DNA from: Aphrocallistes beatrix
Taxonomy: Eukaryota > Porifera > Hexactinellida > Sceptrulophora > Aphrocallistidae
Reading direction: 5' to 3'
Assembly (NCBI GenBank): GCA_963281255.1
Contig: OY725496.1
Location: 496,001 to 560,000 of the forward strand
DNA: 64,000 nucleotides
Of the stretch, positions 11,200-22,019 are shown in pieces (within the stretch, counting starts at the first letter, position 1; each line of letters starts with the position of its first letter). The translations under genes and the position numbers were made by a program. The notes beneath the pieces are model-generated. The model was not told the DNA's origin. It ran no database searches and was given only the letters and a program-made list of their open reading frames with translations.

Positions 11200-12139
11200 A
11201 ATTTTATTTTTATATTTTTTTGCAATTTAAATATAGATACAATAAAAGGTTCACAATAAGATATTTCCCAAAATGAAGGTGATAAGTAGAATTCGATAAA
11301 TGATGGAAAGTAAACAAAGGGGAATTCTAATGGCTTAAAGAGTGGTAATATAATTTCCACTACAAATAAATCCCGGTGATGATAAAAGTTAACCATTATA
11401 ATTTACAATTTTATTAGACAAAATAAAGGAATATTTAATGATCTCAGCCTTGTATTTATGTGCCAATCTGTCGAAATTACCAAAGATATCCTGCTTAGAC
11501 TCTTCTATTGCATATGTTTGACTTTAATCTTTATTTTTTAAAGAAAATCCCAAAGGATATTGAATAGTACTGCTGTGTGCTTAAGTAATAGGACAAAGTA
11601 CATTCTTACCACTAGTGTGATGTAATGAAAATTCATCATGAAGAATGCCAGCAAAGTGCAATCTAATATTTATTACAACATTATTTATGATTGGGATAAT
11701 AGGAAAAATTAGGGCAAAAAGACTTTTATCATCCATTAGTTTATTACAAAGAAAGTATGTAGTGATCAGTCTTGCATTACAAATGCATTCTGCATTGCTT
11801 TTCGAATTACTTATTGATTTGATGGTGAACTTACTATCATAGAGCTAAGTAGCCGTGTATCAACTTACAATAACATTTTTAAATTAGTTTCCAGATAGAT
11901 TTGCACCCCAAAACATCTCCTATATAGAAGCGGCACCAAAAATGTTAATGAGACACAAATAGACTTTGAATAAATTATTTCGTAATGCAGAACTTAAATT
12001 ACATATTTATTTGTAATACACTAACAAACGACAATTTTATCTCTAATTTTACTATATTTGGATTGATTGAGTATGTTTTAGTATTCAGTCTATTCTCTTA
12101 TAAATATCGGGTTTCATTTGTTTTAGATATTACCAATAA
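11200..12139. other. Intergenic DNA duplicated at 23175-24157
   Basis: Collinear with the spacer between genes A and B of the second block: the same 'aaaaggttcacaataagat', 'gatctcagccttgtattt' and 'cttaccactagtgtgatgta' runs in the same order. The open stretches here (for example 11645-11842) are not conserved as proteins between the two copies, so I do not call them. Confidence 0.7.
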
Positions 12140-13291
12140 ATGGATTTTTATCTAAATCACATTGATAATACGATTTTCAAGGCTATAATCTGCCTGACGG
12201 TCCCTTTAATATCCATAGCAGCGCTTTTCAATTTTATTTGGAACATTTCTATCATCAAAAAAATAAAACTCAACGCTGAATTGAAGTCAAATGCAAATGA
12301 AAGGGCCAAGTATGATATGTTTGGTAATTTCGCTCGACTGGCACATAACTACAAGGTTGAGGTTGTTAAATACTCCTTTCTTTTGTCTGTAAACATAATT
12401 GAATTATTAACAGTGAGTGCTATTAGTATTGGGGATATATCTTCCTATTTCTATATTCTAAAAAATCCCAGTCATTTTGACAAATTCGTTAACACATCTA
12501 TTTGTTTTAAAGAATACTTAAATCTTCCGAATACACAAATGATTTCATCCATTGTACCACCCATAAACTTCTTTCTAGCATTAGGAGGAGTTTGTTTCTT
12601 ATTCTCGATGACTCTTTGCACTTGTCTCATCAAATACTTACATGACGACTATTACGACATTAAAGGAAGTTTCAGATGGATAAAGCGCTTTCTCATTTTT
12701 ACAATATTTCCTTCTTTCTTGTTATTATTCAGTGCAATAAAACAATTGATGATATTTCAGAATGTCATTGAACCTGTGATGCACATAATATATTTTTGTA
12801 TTCTGGTCAGGTATTCGCGAAAATTTCATCATAATTTGAAGAGAAGGGCCATCGATTTAAAAATTATTTGCAAATCGAAAGCCAGAATTCAAGGATCCAT
12901 AAAATTAGCCCATCAATTTGCTATCATATCAACTTTAAATATTTTTTTCTTTGGTTGTTTCATCATATCGAATTTGTTGTCAAAATATATTTTTGTACTA
13001 TCTATATTTTTATATTTTGCTCCTTGTTACTCCGATTATGTCTTTGGACGAGTCATCTATACACCTCCACTAACAACCCATGAACAATTCAAACAGATCT
13101 ATTTAGCTTTCAGTATCGTCAATTGGATAAGTAATTTCTTCGGTGTATGTTGTAGCATATGCATCTCCACTCTCTATATTTTGGTTTCATTTTTTATGTT
13201 CTGCAAAAATATATGGAGAGATCTCAAAATGCGATTTGGGTATGGGAATCCTACTAGATTCACACCTCAATTAGTGCAACACCTTATCTGA
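12140..13291 (+). CDS. Multi-pass (about 7-TM) membrane protein, family B, copy 1
   Basis: 383 aa, single exon, start MDFYLNHIDNTIF. Hydrophobic spans suggest about seven membrane segments (approximate residues 15-40, 75-100, 140-165, 180-205, 208-230, 270-310, 325-355). Between TM1 and TM2 is a conserved block, ERAKYDMFGNFARLAHNYKV; before the sixth span is KRRAIDLKIICKSKA; the C-terminal tail ends WRDLKMRFG...TPQL. The family A protein shares these blocks. I do not recognise the family. The topology is compatible with a receptor, but no rhodopsin-type DRY or NPxxY motif is visible. It is nearly identical to 24158-25312 and differs by a one-codon deletion in the 'LLLLF' stretch. No signal peptide is evident. 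Confidence 0.75.
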   Translation: MDFYLNHIDNTIFKAIICLTVPLISIAALFNFIWNISIIKKIKLNAELKSNANERAKYDMFGNFARLAHNYKVEVVKYSFLLSVNIIELLTVSAISIGDISSYFYILKNPSHFDKFVNTSICFKEYLNLPNTQMISSIVPPINFFLALGGVCFLFSMTLCTCLIKYLHDDYYDIKGSFRWIKRFLIFTIFPSFLLLFSAIKQLMIFQNVIEPVMHIIYFCILVRYSRKFHHNLKRRAIDLKIICKSKARIQGSIKLAHQFAIISTLNIFFFGCFIISNLLSKYIFVLSIFLYFAPCYSDYVFGRVIYTPPLTTHEQFKQIYLAFSIVNWISNFFGVCCSICISTLYILVSFFMFCKNIWRDLKMRFGYGNPTRFTPQLVQHLI

Positions 13292-14324
13292 TGAAAAAGA
13301 ATGACAACAAAACTTATCTTCATGCTTGTTTTCATATTCATAATTGCTATTATATAATGCTCAAATAACTTAATATGTTTACTTTCTCATCATTTGTGTT
13401 GCTCTTTTAAATTATGAATTGTACAACAATAAGTTCTGATACAAACTTCGTTAAGTATATTCCAACAATCTCAGTTATCATGGTTCCTAGAGAATGTAAT
13501 TCGAATATTTTCAATGATTTTAAAAGATTTTCCGAGTCTAATCTAGAACTGTATTTTGTGGAGAAAAAAACGCATCCACCCATCTTGGTGAATACATAAT
13601 TTGGTGGTTTATGTCCGTTCGGCAAGTTGTCCTAGCACCGAAAGAATGCGTCCTGACATGCAGCCAAAATCGCGAATCAGGGCCCACTGCTTTTCAAACT
13701 ATCTTTACAAGGCTTCATATAGAATGTTAAGAGCAGTGCATTTATGGAACCATTGGGATCAGATTCTGGATCGGAGATGTGAATGAAAGTGTCATTTTGT
13801 GTGATTTTGCAAAAGGTAGCTTATTTGAAATCGCGAATGAATAACCACTCTCATTTCTTAAATGAATTCAATGGATTTGTGAAATATTTCCATTTTTGAA
13901 TGGAAGGTATCTTGGACAAAATCTTCATGGAACATGAATGGTGAAGATATCTTTTACAGAAGCAGTGGACACTGATTCGCGATTTTCAGCTACAATATAC
14001 GGTGTTACTTGAAACTTGACAGTTTCGGTGTGTAAGCGGTTTGGTTGCCTCCGTTTTGACCTGCAACCAATAATTCACTGTGTGCATAGTTGATGAAACT
14101 CATTTGTTAATATCAATATCACAATTTGATGCATTGAATCCATAGTAGTAACACTAAGAATTGTTAAAATATACTATAGGAGTATTATTGAGCCTAACAA
14201 CTAGAATAGATATATATAAATATAGTATGTTGCTATAGTATAGTTGTACCTCTAACAATTCTAACTAACATTATTAAATAGGAACACTAAGACTGAGCAA
14301 TATTTTCAGGGTTCATTGTGATAT
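13292..14324. other. Intergenic DNA with a MULE-end relic
   Basis: No gene seen. Around 13610-13640 the run 'cggcaagttgtcctagcac' matches the right end of the MULE-type insertion at 35254-36068, so a decayed terminus of that family lies here. The corresponding place in the second block (about 25610-25680) has it too, so it predates the block duplication. 14185-14320 matches the upstream DNA of the intact GNAT gene at 38260. Confidence 0.6.
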
Positions 14325-14847
14325 ATGGCGAGTTCAATTGGAACTTATGAAACATACAAATTTTCTAAATAAGAGATTATTTTTTCTCCCGTCCAGGAGT
14401 TTTAAATTGAAGAATGTTCTATTGCTATCAGTGAATGGTATGCGAGTCAGCCGGAATATTGTTTGGTGGCTGAACTTAATAAACCAAGAATTTCGAAAGA
14501 AGATATGAAGAATGCAATATGTGAGAGAGGAACCGTTTTTATTCAAATGCATTTGAAGGACACCAAATAATTTGTTGGCTGTACAGGAGTTTCTAAGCCA
14601 GAAATCTCAGCTAGTGGTCTAATAAGTTACTTGTTTCTCCAATCAGTAAAAACAGAATATAGGAAACGTGGACTGAGCACTTTACTGCACGAAGAAGCCC
14701 TTAGAACTTCAACACGAATTCGTTCTCAAACGAGGTTTCAAATTGATGAATATAATGACGATACATAAAAGTGAATTTAAAGGGTCCCCAGTATCCCATG
14801 CCATTATAGATCGTATTACTATACATGAATTTGAGAAGTTTATCTGA
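14325..14847 (+). pseudogene. GNAT acetyltransferase pseudogene (copy 1)
   Basis: Begins with the same MASSI start as the intact gene at 38260-38835 but hits a stop at codon 16 (TAA in 'ttttctaaataagag'), has a second stop where the family has Glu (accaaataatttgttgg), and lacks roughly 60 bases after 'cttagaactt', removing much of the region after the acetyl-CoA loop. The C-terminal end (HEFEKFI-type) and the 3' flank are still recognisable. Clearly non-functional. Confidence 0.9.
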
Positions 14848-15122
14848 ATCTACATAGAATCGTGTAATTAGTGTTTGCTATGTATGTATGTCAACTGTTA
14901 GTCATGTTGGGTCATTTTCATTTTTGTAAAATCTAATTATGCTTTTCCTTTTACTAGAACAAACTGTAAAAAACACTTTAATTTAATTTTGTATTAATGC
15001 TAGGACTTTACACATTCAAATGAACAATTTTGAATATTTTCAACTTATTTATTCATTAGTATCTATTTTTTAAATTGAGCTATCATTCTACCATTTAAGG
15101 CCAGCTGTTTATATGTAGCTCC

Positions 15123-15262
15123 GTCTATTACTTTGGTGCAATTTATCCCTGCGCTTATTTTAGAAGATTTTTTGGAATATTTGGTAGTAAAATATATTCT
15201 TAAGTATATAAACTAGTCTCAGGTACACTTTCTAGGGTATAAACACAGATGTCGTAGCGCCG
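15123..15262 (+). pseudogene. Relic of the fluoride-channel 3' end
   Basis: 'tactttggtgcaatttatccctgcgcttatt' and the following 'aaatatattcttaagtata', 'agtctcaggtacacttt' and 'gatgtcgtagcgcc' align with the last codons and 3' flank of the fluoride-channel gene at 63750-63895. Only the terminal codons (LAQFILALI) and downstream DNA are present. Confidence 0.7.
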
Positions 15263-15266
15263 GGTC

Positions 15267-15390
15267 CAGAGTTGGAATCGGGCCCACTTTTCAGAAACCA
15301 ACCCGAATCTGAATTTGACTCTCGGATCTGAACCCGAGCCTGGTCCAACCCTGACCTGACTTGAAAAGCCCGAAACCGATTTTAACTCTG
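15267..15390. mobile_element. Small hAT-like MITE
   Basis: Starts cagagttggaatcgg and ends ccgattttaactctg, a 15-bp inverted repeat with a CAGAG terminus as in hAT elements. The interior is GC-richer and made of 'acccgaatctgaa / ccctgacctgac'-type words. The same element sits at the equivalent position at 27049-27167 and 29129-29247, but the parental flank after the fluoride-channel gene (about 63887) lacks it. Confidence 0.6.
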
Positions 15391-15743
15391 CCAGATGGGT
15401 CGAGGGGTGATTACACTCCCGATGAGTCCCTCAAATGGGATGAAACCACTCACATAACAGATCTATGGGTTAGAGTCGAGCCACGGTCTTCTTACCCTCT
15501 GGCTAGGATGCTCTAGTTCATAACATAAATGTCATAGTTCACTTTATTTGATCCTTTCATTAAAACCATTTCTAAAGAAAGACCGTCAGATGCAAGGCCT
15601 AGATATCTCATTTTTAAGCCAATTTTATCCTAATCGCAGAGATAACTTACAAAACCCAATTATACAAAATATAAATTCACACACACCATATAGTAAAATT
15701 GTTAAAACTAGTTTGCTGAATTCTGTCTACGAAAATCTCAACT

Positions 15744-15820
15744 ATGAATACATTATTCATTGCATTTTCTATTCTTTTAACATTGAGGTTTATTATTTAT
15801 CAAGAAAGTATTCATATGTT
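15744..15820 (+). pseudogene. Decayed signal-peptide exon
   Basis: MNTLFIAFSILLTLRFII followed by YQES is the same leader as the exons at 29825 and 39345, but the Cys before the cleavage site is Tyr and the splice donor (aaggtactatg) is lost (ttcatatgttt). It continues into a short tail and a stop, and no downstream lectin or EGF exon follows it. Confidence 0.6.
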
Positions 15821-15866
15821 TAAATATATTTTTATTGTTTAGCATGAACTTGCGTGTTTCTAATAA

Positions 15867-16243
15867 AATAGGCTGGAGACTAGCTTCCTACGGTTGACAT
15901 GGGTTTTTAGGGGTGTAGATTTCGAATATCATATTTTCAGATCGATGTGATAAATTATTTGTTTACTTTTGTTTACAATAGATACATAAAGTGAACAAAT
16001 TACAAAAATAGGCCAGAGACTAACTTCCAACGGTTGACATGGGTTTTTTAGTGCTGTAGATTTCGAATATTATATTTTCAGATCCATATGAGAAATTTTT
16101 CGTTGACATTTGTTTAAAATATTTATATAAAGGAAAAAAATCCAAAAATATGTTAGATTGAGTAACTCCAGGCACCCGCAGGGTGACTCTGCGGACACAC
16201 AGTGTCCGCACGCCGCGCAGCGCAAGCAAGCGAAGCGTGCTTG
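15867..16243 (+). mobile_element. Helitron-like element, family A, 5'-truncated
   Basis: On the plus strand this copy ends in the GC-rich tail (gcaagcaagcgaagcgtgcttg at 16222-16243, then T). It keeps about 375 bp with two internal 'ggttgacatgggtttttagg' units. The TC end is missing. The apparent reading frames at 16020-16298 fall within the repeat and are not genes. Confidence 0.6.
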
Positions 16244-16589
16244 TAAAATATAAAATGAAATGCAGTTTTTCATCTTCATAATGTTTCATGATGTCCATAC
16301 TGTATAGGAATTAGGAATCTGAATAAAATGTCCAGCATTTATTCAAAATTCTTAACTGCCCTATGATTTCTCTTATCAATGAACTTGCCATATTTTCTGC
16401 TATAAAACAATTTTTATATAATGAATAGGTATGAATCAGAGCTGATCAGAAGTATGCGAGGGATATCATTGTATCCTCCTTCAGCAACTATCAATAGTTT
16501 GTATCATCTCATTCTGAGAGTGAAACTTCCCAAGAACATTATGTTATCATTAACACATTCAACTGTTCCGCTTTTTTCGGGACTTTCCT

Positions 16590-16710
16590 CTACTTTCACC
16601 GGGCATGCCTAATTTCCGGGACGGGACGGGACCGTTCCGGGAAATCTAGGTACCTAATTTTCGGGACGGAACCATTAAGTATCTCCGGAGATTTCCAAGC
16701 GGAAGTCTCC
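16590..16710. repeat. GGGACGGGAC-type short repeat
   Basis: Imperfect copies of 'cctaatttccgggacggga' next to 'gttccgggaaatctagg', related to the first part of the minisatellite at 18706. It abuts the start of the NHL pseudogene homology. Confidence 0.5.
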
Positions 16711-16845
16711 GGAGATGAAGGTAGTAAGACCGAGAGAAAGGAGTTGTAAGCCCCTGGAATTATATGGAGACTTCGTTTCAGGTTATAATATTCCCACGAG
16801 GCGCTGCAGCGCGAAAGCGACTGACCCAAAAGAAAAAGGATGTGA

Positions 16846-17737
16846 TGTTAATAAATCCAATTTGGAAGTCATTTATAATCTAAAGTTTCTCGACAACAGT
16901 GAAGAGTTTTCTGATTGTGTAAAGAGAATGCATTTGAGAGATATAGAAGCATTGGAGTATTGTAAGAGAAGAGAGCCTCTTATCATGAAGGGGAAGAGGG
17001 GATACGGTGAAGAGGAAGTTATTCATCCACTTGGAATATCTATTGACGATACGAGTAATGAAGTATTTGTTGCTGATTACTATAAGGCCTTAGTATATGT
17101 CTATTCTTCTGAAAGAGATTTTATTCGAAAATTTGGACAATAATATTTGAATGAACCTTATGGTATTTGTCTATCTGAAGAATTCCTATTTGTCTCAAGT
17201 CTATCAAGTTCAGTAATTTAAGTTTGTGAAGAGTACTAGCTTAGAAGGCGAGAATGCTATTCAGCTTAATAGTTCAACGGGTATGTGCGTACATAATGAG
17301 TTTGTGCATATTTGTAATAAAGGATATAACAGAATCGAAGTGTTGAAACTAGATCTGACATTTTTAAGAATTTCGGAGAAGACAGATTAAAATATCCAGA
17401 AGGTATCAAACTATTCAAAAATTAGATATTTGTTCTCGTTCAGCTTAATAGTACAATTCACACATTCAATACAGAACACAATTATCTCCGTTCTATCCAT
17501 TTCACAGGACTACAGAGTCAGATATCTCACGCTTTGTTCTTCACTGTTGACAATAAGGGTAAATTTATAGTTTGTGACTATAATGCTGGTTGTTTGAAAG
17601 TATTCAATCCTTCAGGAGAATGTGTAGAGACACTTGGAGAAGGATTTCTATCTCGACCTCAAGGTGTCGCTATAGATAATCTACAGCGGATTGCCGTTAT
17701 TAACCAGCTGTATTATAAACACTTTCAAATTTACTGA
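16846..17737 (+). pseudogene. NHL-repeat protein pseudogene (third copy)
   Basis: Homology to the NHL gene at 3700 starts about 100 codons in (LKFLDNSEEFSDCVKRMHLR) and runs to the shared C terminus (KHFQIY, stop TGA). The coiled-coil N terminus is missing, replaced by GGGAC-repeat DNA. A stop interrupts at 17141-17143 (GGACAATAA where the paralogue has GGAAAAGAA). About 22 bases are deleted around 17219 (taatttaagtttgtg). The frame is open again only from 17534. It is a dead, 5'-truncated copy. Confidence 0.85.
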
Positions 17738-17886
17738 CTTATTTTTAACAGTACTCGTTAATTAGTTCCCAATATTTGTTCGAGTTTAGTTTTATTTTCC
17801 TAGTGATCTTAGAATTGTTATTAGCTATTTACCTATATTTTTGGAATTATTTCTTACGAATTAATTTATTTCCATTATACTCATAA

Positions 17887-18140
17887 CAAGCGCGCTTCGC
17901 TTGCTTGCGCTGCGCGGCTGGCGGACACTTCGTGTCCGCCGGAAGAACCCTTCGGTCGTCTGGAGGTGACATTGGTTAATTATAAGGGAGATAACATCTC
18001 TAAATATGTCCATCTTAGTTTTAAAATCGATATCACTCGAAAAATCACCAAATTTGTCAATTTTTAAAATTTTGATGAGTAATGATGACGTCATAACAGA
18101 GTGATGAGTCATCGTTTTTTGCACTATAAGACTATTATAT
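17887..18140 (-). mobile_element. Helitron-like element, family B, partial
   Basis: The GC-rich end starts CAAG at 17887 (preceded by A), with perfect stem gcggacac/gtgtccgc, followed by the family-B body: 'ggttaattataagggagata', 'acatctctaaatatgtc' and a TGACGTCAT palindrome near 18085. It loses homology to other B copies just before the hAT MITE at 18149. An inverted GC-rich terminus (gcgcagcgcaagcaagcg) also lies at 18620-18655 on the far side of the MITE. Confidence 0.55.
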
Positions 18141-18148
18141 ATTATGAT

Positions 18149-18529
18149 CATAGTTGCACGCGGGCCGAAATTTGTAACTGCGGCCCGCAATTTTAAGTTA
18201 ACCCGGCCCGCGGCCCGCAAGAAGCCCGCATAAATATATTTGGCCCATTTTGTAAGTTACTAACTATAGAGAGACACTTGGGAAATCCTTTTATGGGAGT
18301 GAGTTTCTGCAAACACAAATAAGTGGAAACTAACAAAGTTCCATTTACGTAAGTATTCCTTAATTGGTACCTCGTGACAATTAAAAACATCTCTCGGTTG
18401 TCATCGCGGGGAGTCCTGCCAAGATTTCCGGCCCGTGGAGCCCACAAACTGTTATATTTGGCCATCACGGCCCGCGGGCCGATAAGAAAAGTCAGTCCGC
18501 AGCCCGCGGGTAGCCAGCGTGCAACTCTG
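18149..18529. mobile_element. hAT-type MITE with 8-bp target duplication (copy 1)
   Basis: Terminal inverted repeats catagttgcacgcgggcc and ...cagcgtgcaactctg, subterminal GC-rich words (cggcccgc), 381 bp, non-coding. It is flanked by attatgat (18141-18148) and attctgat (18530-18537), 7 of 8 identical, as expected for hAT 8-bp target duplication. A second copy with its own duplication is at 61002-61360. Confidence 0.8.
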
Positions 18530-18699
18530 ATTCTGATAGCGGAGCTTGATAGTTATTTTGAAATTTAGATCTTTCAAAAAAGTGTCAAATTAGCAAAAAT
18601 GTCGAAAATGATCAAAGTGTCCGCAAGCTGCGCAGCGCAAGCAAGCGAAACGCACTTGTTACTGATTAGACTTGTTTTGAACTATGTTCTTGGTCATGC

Positions 18700-19045
18700 C
18701 TAGTTTCCGGGACAGAACGGATTAAGATAACTAATTTTCGGGACAGAATGGGTTATGTTACCTAATTTCCCGGACAAGACGGGTTATAATTCCTATTTTC
18801 AGGGACAGGACGGATTAAGATACCTATTTTCTGGGAAAGGACAGATTAAGATACCTATTTTCAGGGGCAGGACGGATTAAGATACCTATTTTTTGGGAAA
18901 GGACAGATTAAGATACCTATTTTCAGGGGCAGAACGGATTAAGATACCTATTTTCTGGGAAAGGACGGATTAAGATACCTATTTTCAGGGGCAGGACGGA
19001 TTAAGATACCTATTTTCAGGGGCAGGACGGATTAATTTACCCACC
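18700..19045. repeat. 31-bp-type minisatellite (gacggattaagatacctatt)
   Basis: About ten units of 'gacggattaagatacctatt' + 'ttcaggggcag' or 'ttctgggaaag', two alternating subtypes. The array is interrupted by a different minisatellite and resumes at 19546-19615, so the second array sits inside the first. Confidence 0.85.
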
Positions 19046-19046
19046 A

Positions 19047-19520
19047 ATGACACCCTGTGGTCCAAGTGGACCCCAGGCAATCTTGAGGTCCAAAAAGACC
19101 CCACTAAGACTAGCACGACATACAATTTTTGGGGTCCATTTGTACCCCACTGCGACTAGGACGTCATATTTACTGGGGTCCATTTGTACCCCACTGCGAC
19201 TAGGGCGTCATATTTACTGGGGTCCATTTGTACCCCACTGCGACTAGGATGTCATATTCACTGGGGTCCATTTGTACCCCACTGCGACTAGGACGTTATA
19301 TTCACTGGGGTCCATTTGTACCCCACTGCGACTAGGACGTTATATTCACTGGGGTCCATTTGTACCCCACTGCGACTAGGACGTTATATTCACTGGGGTC
19401 CATTTGTAACCCACTGCGACTAGGACGTTATATTCACTGGGGCCCATGTGTACCCCACTGCGACTATGATGACATTAAAATCTCTGGGGTCCATTTGGAC
19501 CCCACTTGGACTATGACGTA
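19047..19520. repeat. 44-bp minisatellite nested inside the 31-bp array
   Basis: About eight units with 'ggggtccatttgtacccca' + 'ctgcgactaggacgttatattcact'. Each unit contains the inverted pair ggggtcc / ggacccc-like words, and the array starts with 'ggtccaagtggaccc'. Flanking 31-bp units on both sides show it is inserted or expanded within that array. The open frame at 19047-19247 is a by-product. Confidence 0.85.
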
Positions 19521-19863
19521 GGAATTTTGATGAGAGATCTTGGCGGGTTAAGATACCTATTTTCTGGGAAAGGACGGATTAAGATACCTAATCTCCGGGA
19601 GGGAACGGGTTAAAGGTAGCATGGTTACTCAATTTCAAGGCTATTGAATAAATAAGTTGAAAATATTCAAGATGGTAAATTTGATCTGTAAATACTAGCA
19701 TTAATATGAAATCAAATTCAAGTGTTTCTTACAGTTTGTTTTAGTTAAAGAAAATTCATAAATAGATTTTATTTAGAGGAAAAGGATCCAACATGACTGA
19801 TACATAGTTGAGATACATAGTTGAGATACATAATAAACACAAATCACACGATTCTATGTAGAT

Positions 19864-20441
19864 TCAGATAAACTTCTCAAATTCATGTAGAGTAATACTA
19901 TTTATAATGGCAGTGGACTGTGAGTCTAATTTTAATTTACTTTTATGTTTCGTTATTACCTTCATCAGTTTGAAACCTCGTTTGAGAAAGAATTCATGTT
20001 GGAACTTCAGACTTTCAATTATATGAAGTGTTACTCTATTAGCGCCCATCTCCTTGGCAGTTGTTAGTGCTTCATCGTAGATCAAAGTACCTAATCCACG
20101 TTTCCTATATTCTGTTTTTACTGAATGCAGAGACAAGTAGCTTGTTAGACCACTAGCTGAGATTTCTGGCTTAGAAACTCCTGTACAGCCAACAAATTCT
20201 TTGGTGTCCTTCAAATGCATTTGAATAAAAACGGTTCCCTCACATATTGCATTCTTCATATCTTCTTTCGAAATTCTTGGTGCTTTATTAAAGTCAGCTA
20301 CCATACAATATTCCGGCTGACTCGCATACCATTCACTGACAGCAATACAAATTCTTCGATTTGAAACTCTTGGACGGTAGAAAAAATAATTTCTTCTTTA
20401 GAAAATTTGGACGTTTCACACGTTCCAATTGAACTCGCCAT
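19864..20441 (-). pseudogene. GNAT acetyltransferase, frameshifted (copy 2)
   Basis: The MASSI start (20441) through 'VQEFQIEE' is present, but the next codons are out of frame: one base is missing in 'gaagaatttgtattg' (minus strand, about 20345-20357) where intact copies read 'gaagaatgttgtattg'. After that the frame is open for 146 residues (Met at 20304) and includes the acetyl-CoA loop YRKRGLGTLIYDEAL with canonical R-x-x-G-x-G, and the C-terminal FEKFI. It is either a recent pseudogene or a shortened protein lacking the first strand of the fold; I favour pseudogene. It forms one arm of the inverted duplication with 28046-28624. Confidence 0.7.
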
Positions 20442-20796
20442 AGATCGCAATGGACTGAAATAACACTCACTTTTAGTGTTGCTTACTCACTGACACTTTT
20501 ATGTTACTTGTTAGATATGGTTATATATCAAATCAAGTTGAATATGCTGAATAATGTTCATTCATATTCATATAGTAATATCTTTTATTCAATTCTTCAG
20601 TTACGATGAATTCAATTTATCAAATTGATATTTTCAATTTAGTTTTATTTCAATAATGTACATACAACACTATTGGGATACGTATTAGTGCTTCTTACAC
20701 AATTATTATTACATTCCATGTCTGCCCATCATGCGAAAAGCTAGTTCTTGATAGTAATCAATTGTAAACCAAATGATTGTTAAAATAAAAGAGTAA

Positions 20797-21165
20797 AGTT
20801 TATAGATTTATATACCCCCCGAATCCATGCTAATATGTTCTCAGGGGGTTCACAATCTCGGTGAGGTGTTAAACCTACTGACAGTTGCTGACTGAGGTGT
20901 ATGTAGCATGTGTGTATGTATATGATAGCATGTTTACAGAGAAAAACTCGGCTACCAGTAGGCAAGAAAGATAGCACCTAACTTTACCTTAAGATGACAT
21001 CCTTAGTGCTTTCAGCTCACTAAGGTTCTGCAAGAGTGCTCAGATTACATTACCGAAGCAAAGTAATTGAGAACAAAATGCAAATGACTAGGGCGAGGTT
21101 AGAACCCGTGACCTAAGTCTTGGTGTTCAAACGCCCTAACCACTGCACCACCCAAGCAGATGTTT
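20797..21165 (-). mobile_element. Possible tRNA-derived SINE
   Basis: Minus strand, 5' end at about 21157: a tRNA-like head (21091-21157) with an A-box-like TGGTGCAGTGG that fits TRGYNNARNNG, then 33 bases later a B-box-like GGGTTCTAACC, with complementary GGGTGG / CGCCC ends. An unrelated ~290-bp body follows, ending in GGGGGGTATATAAATC. No anticodon arm of good quality is visible, so it is not a working tRNA gene. It is absent from the other arm of the inverted duplication, though the junctions there are not clean. No second copy was recognised in this window. Confidence 0.5.
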
Positions 21166-21535
21166 TTATAAACAAACAAACTTCGCTCGATTGCGCTGCG
21201 CGACTCAGAGTTGCACGTGGGCCGAAATTTGCAACCACGACCCGAAATTTAGTGCAACCCAGTCTGCAAACGAATTATCTTACCCGCAAGTATCCCGCAT
21301 AAAGATTTTCGACTGGCAAAACATTCTGGATTAACAATGTACGGAAATGCTTCAATAGCTCACCCAATGTCACAGCTTCGAGGGCACAAAATTATGGGGA
21401 GACGCTAGACTTTGTAACTATGACACCGAGATACTAGTTCATGCTCATTGATCTGATCTAAACCTATGCAGTCGACTCTCGCCAGTTCATGCTAAATAGG
21501 GAATATCTATTTGAAAATACGTAGGGGATACAGAC

Positions 21536-22019
21536 AATTCGATACACGATAGTTCGATACAAATGGCTTGGTGAGGCTCAGCCTCCCCAAAATTTAATCT
21601 TATTGGCTTCTAACTGAGGGGCTTTCCACTAAGTTAATCGAAGATATGGTGATAATAATTTCGCACAAATTTTTTTAATCAAAATATTTAAGTTACATTG
21701 AACTGAGCTCCTTGGAACTGAAGCATGATTATTTTGTATGGTAGATTATTGTTGACCCATGAATTAGTGTTCTGATTGGGAAATTGCGCTCAAATATAGA
21801 TGCAGCTCATATAAATAGCTAGTGTAATTATATAATATCCTCCAATCACAATGCTTATATCTTGTTATCCTATCATTTTCGGAGATTAAGCAATTTGCTG
21901 TGGGAGAAGTAATACGTATGTAATATTATCCAGGTTCTAATAATAGGATCAAGACATAATACAAAACTATAAAAATGCACAGTATTGAGCTTGGATAGAA
22001 AACATTATATACAGATAAT
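21536..22019. other. Upstream region of membrane gene A
   Basis: No gene or known repeat seen. AT-rich, unique-looking, probably holding the promoter of the gene at 22020. No TATA box can be assigned with confidence. Confidence 0.4.

Larger units (their letters stand above)
19860..21535. repeat. Left arm of a large inverted duplication
   Basis: Reverse complement of about 27322-28640. It contains the GNAT copy, its upstream DNA ('atatcaaatcaagttgaat', 'agctagttcttgatagtaat') and, further out, the 'agttgcac.tgggccgaaatttg', 'ctcacccaatgtcacag' and 'gcatgaactggcgag'-type segments. The left arm carries an extra ~370 bp (the SINE-like element at 20797-21165) not present in the right arm. Genes A and B of the membrane family lie between the arms. 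Confidence 0.8.

Noticed and set aside
11645-11842. 65-codon frame between membrane genes A and B
   Set aside because: The homologous DNA in block 2 (about 23630-23830) does not keep the frame, so it is not a conserved gene.
15548-15823. 91-codon frame as an independent gene
   Set aside because: Its C-terminal part is the decayed leader exon and the rest is duplicated non-coding upstream DNA in the copies at 29.5 and 39.1 kb.
17887-18655. One Helitron-like element split by the hAT MITE
   Set aside because: The MITE has its own clean target duplication, but sequence on its right does not continue the family B interior, so I could not show that the two GC-rich ends belong to one interrupted element.
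21091-21157. Functional tRNA gene on the minus strand
   Set aside because: Box-like motifs are present but the anticodon arm does not pair well and the unit continues into a non-tRNA body; SINE is the better reading.
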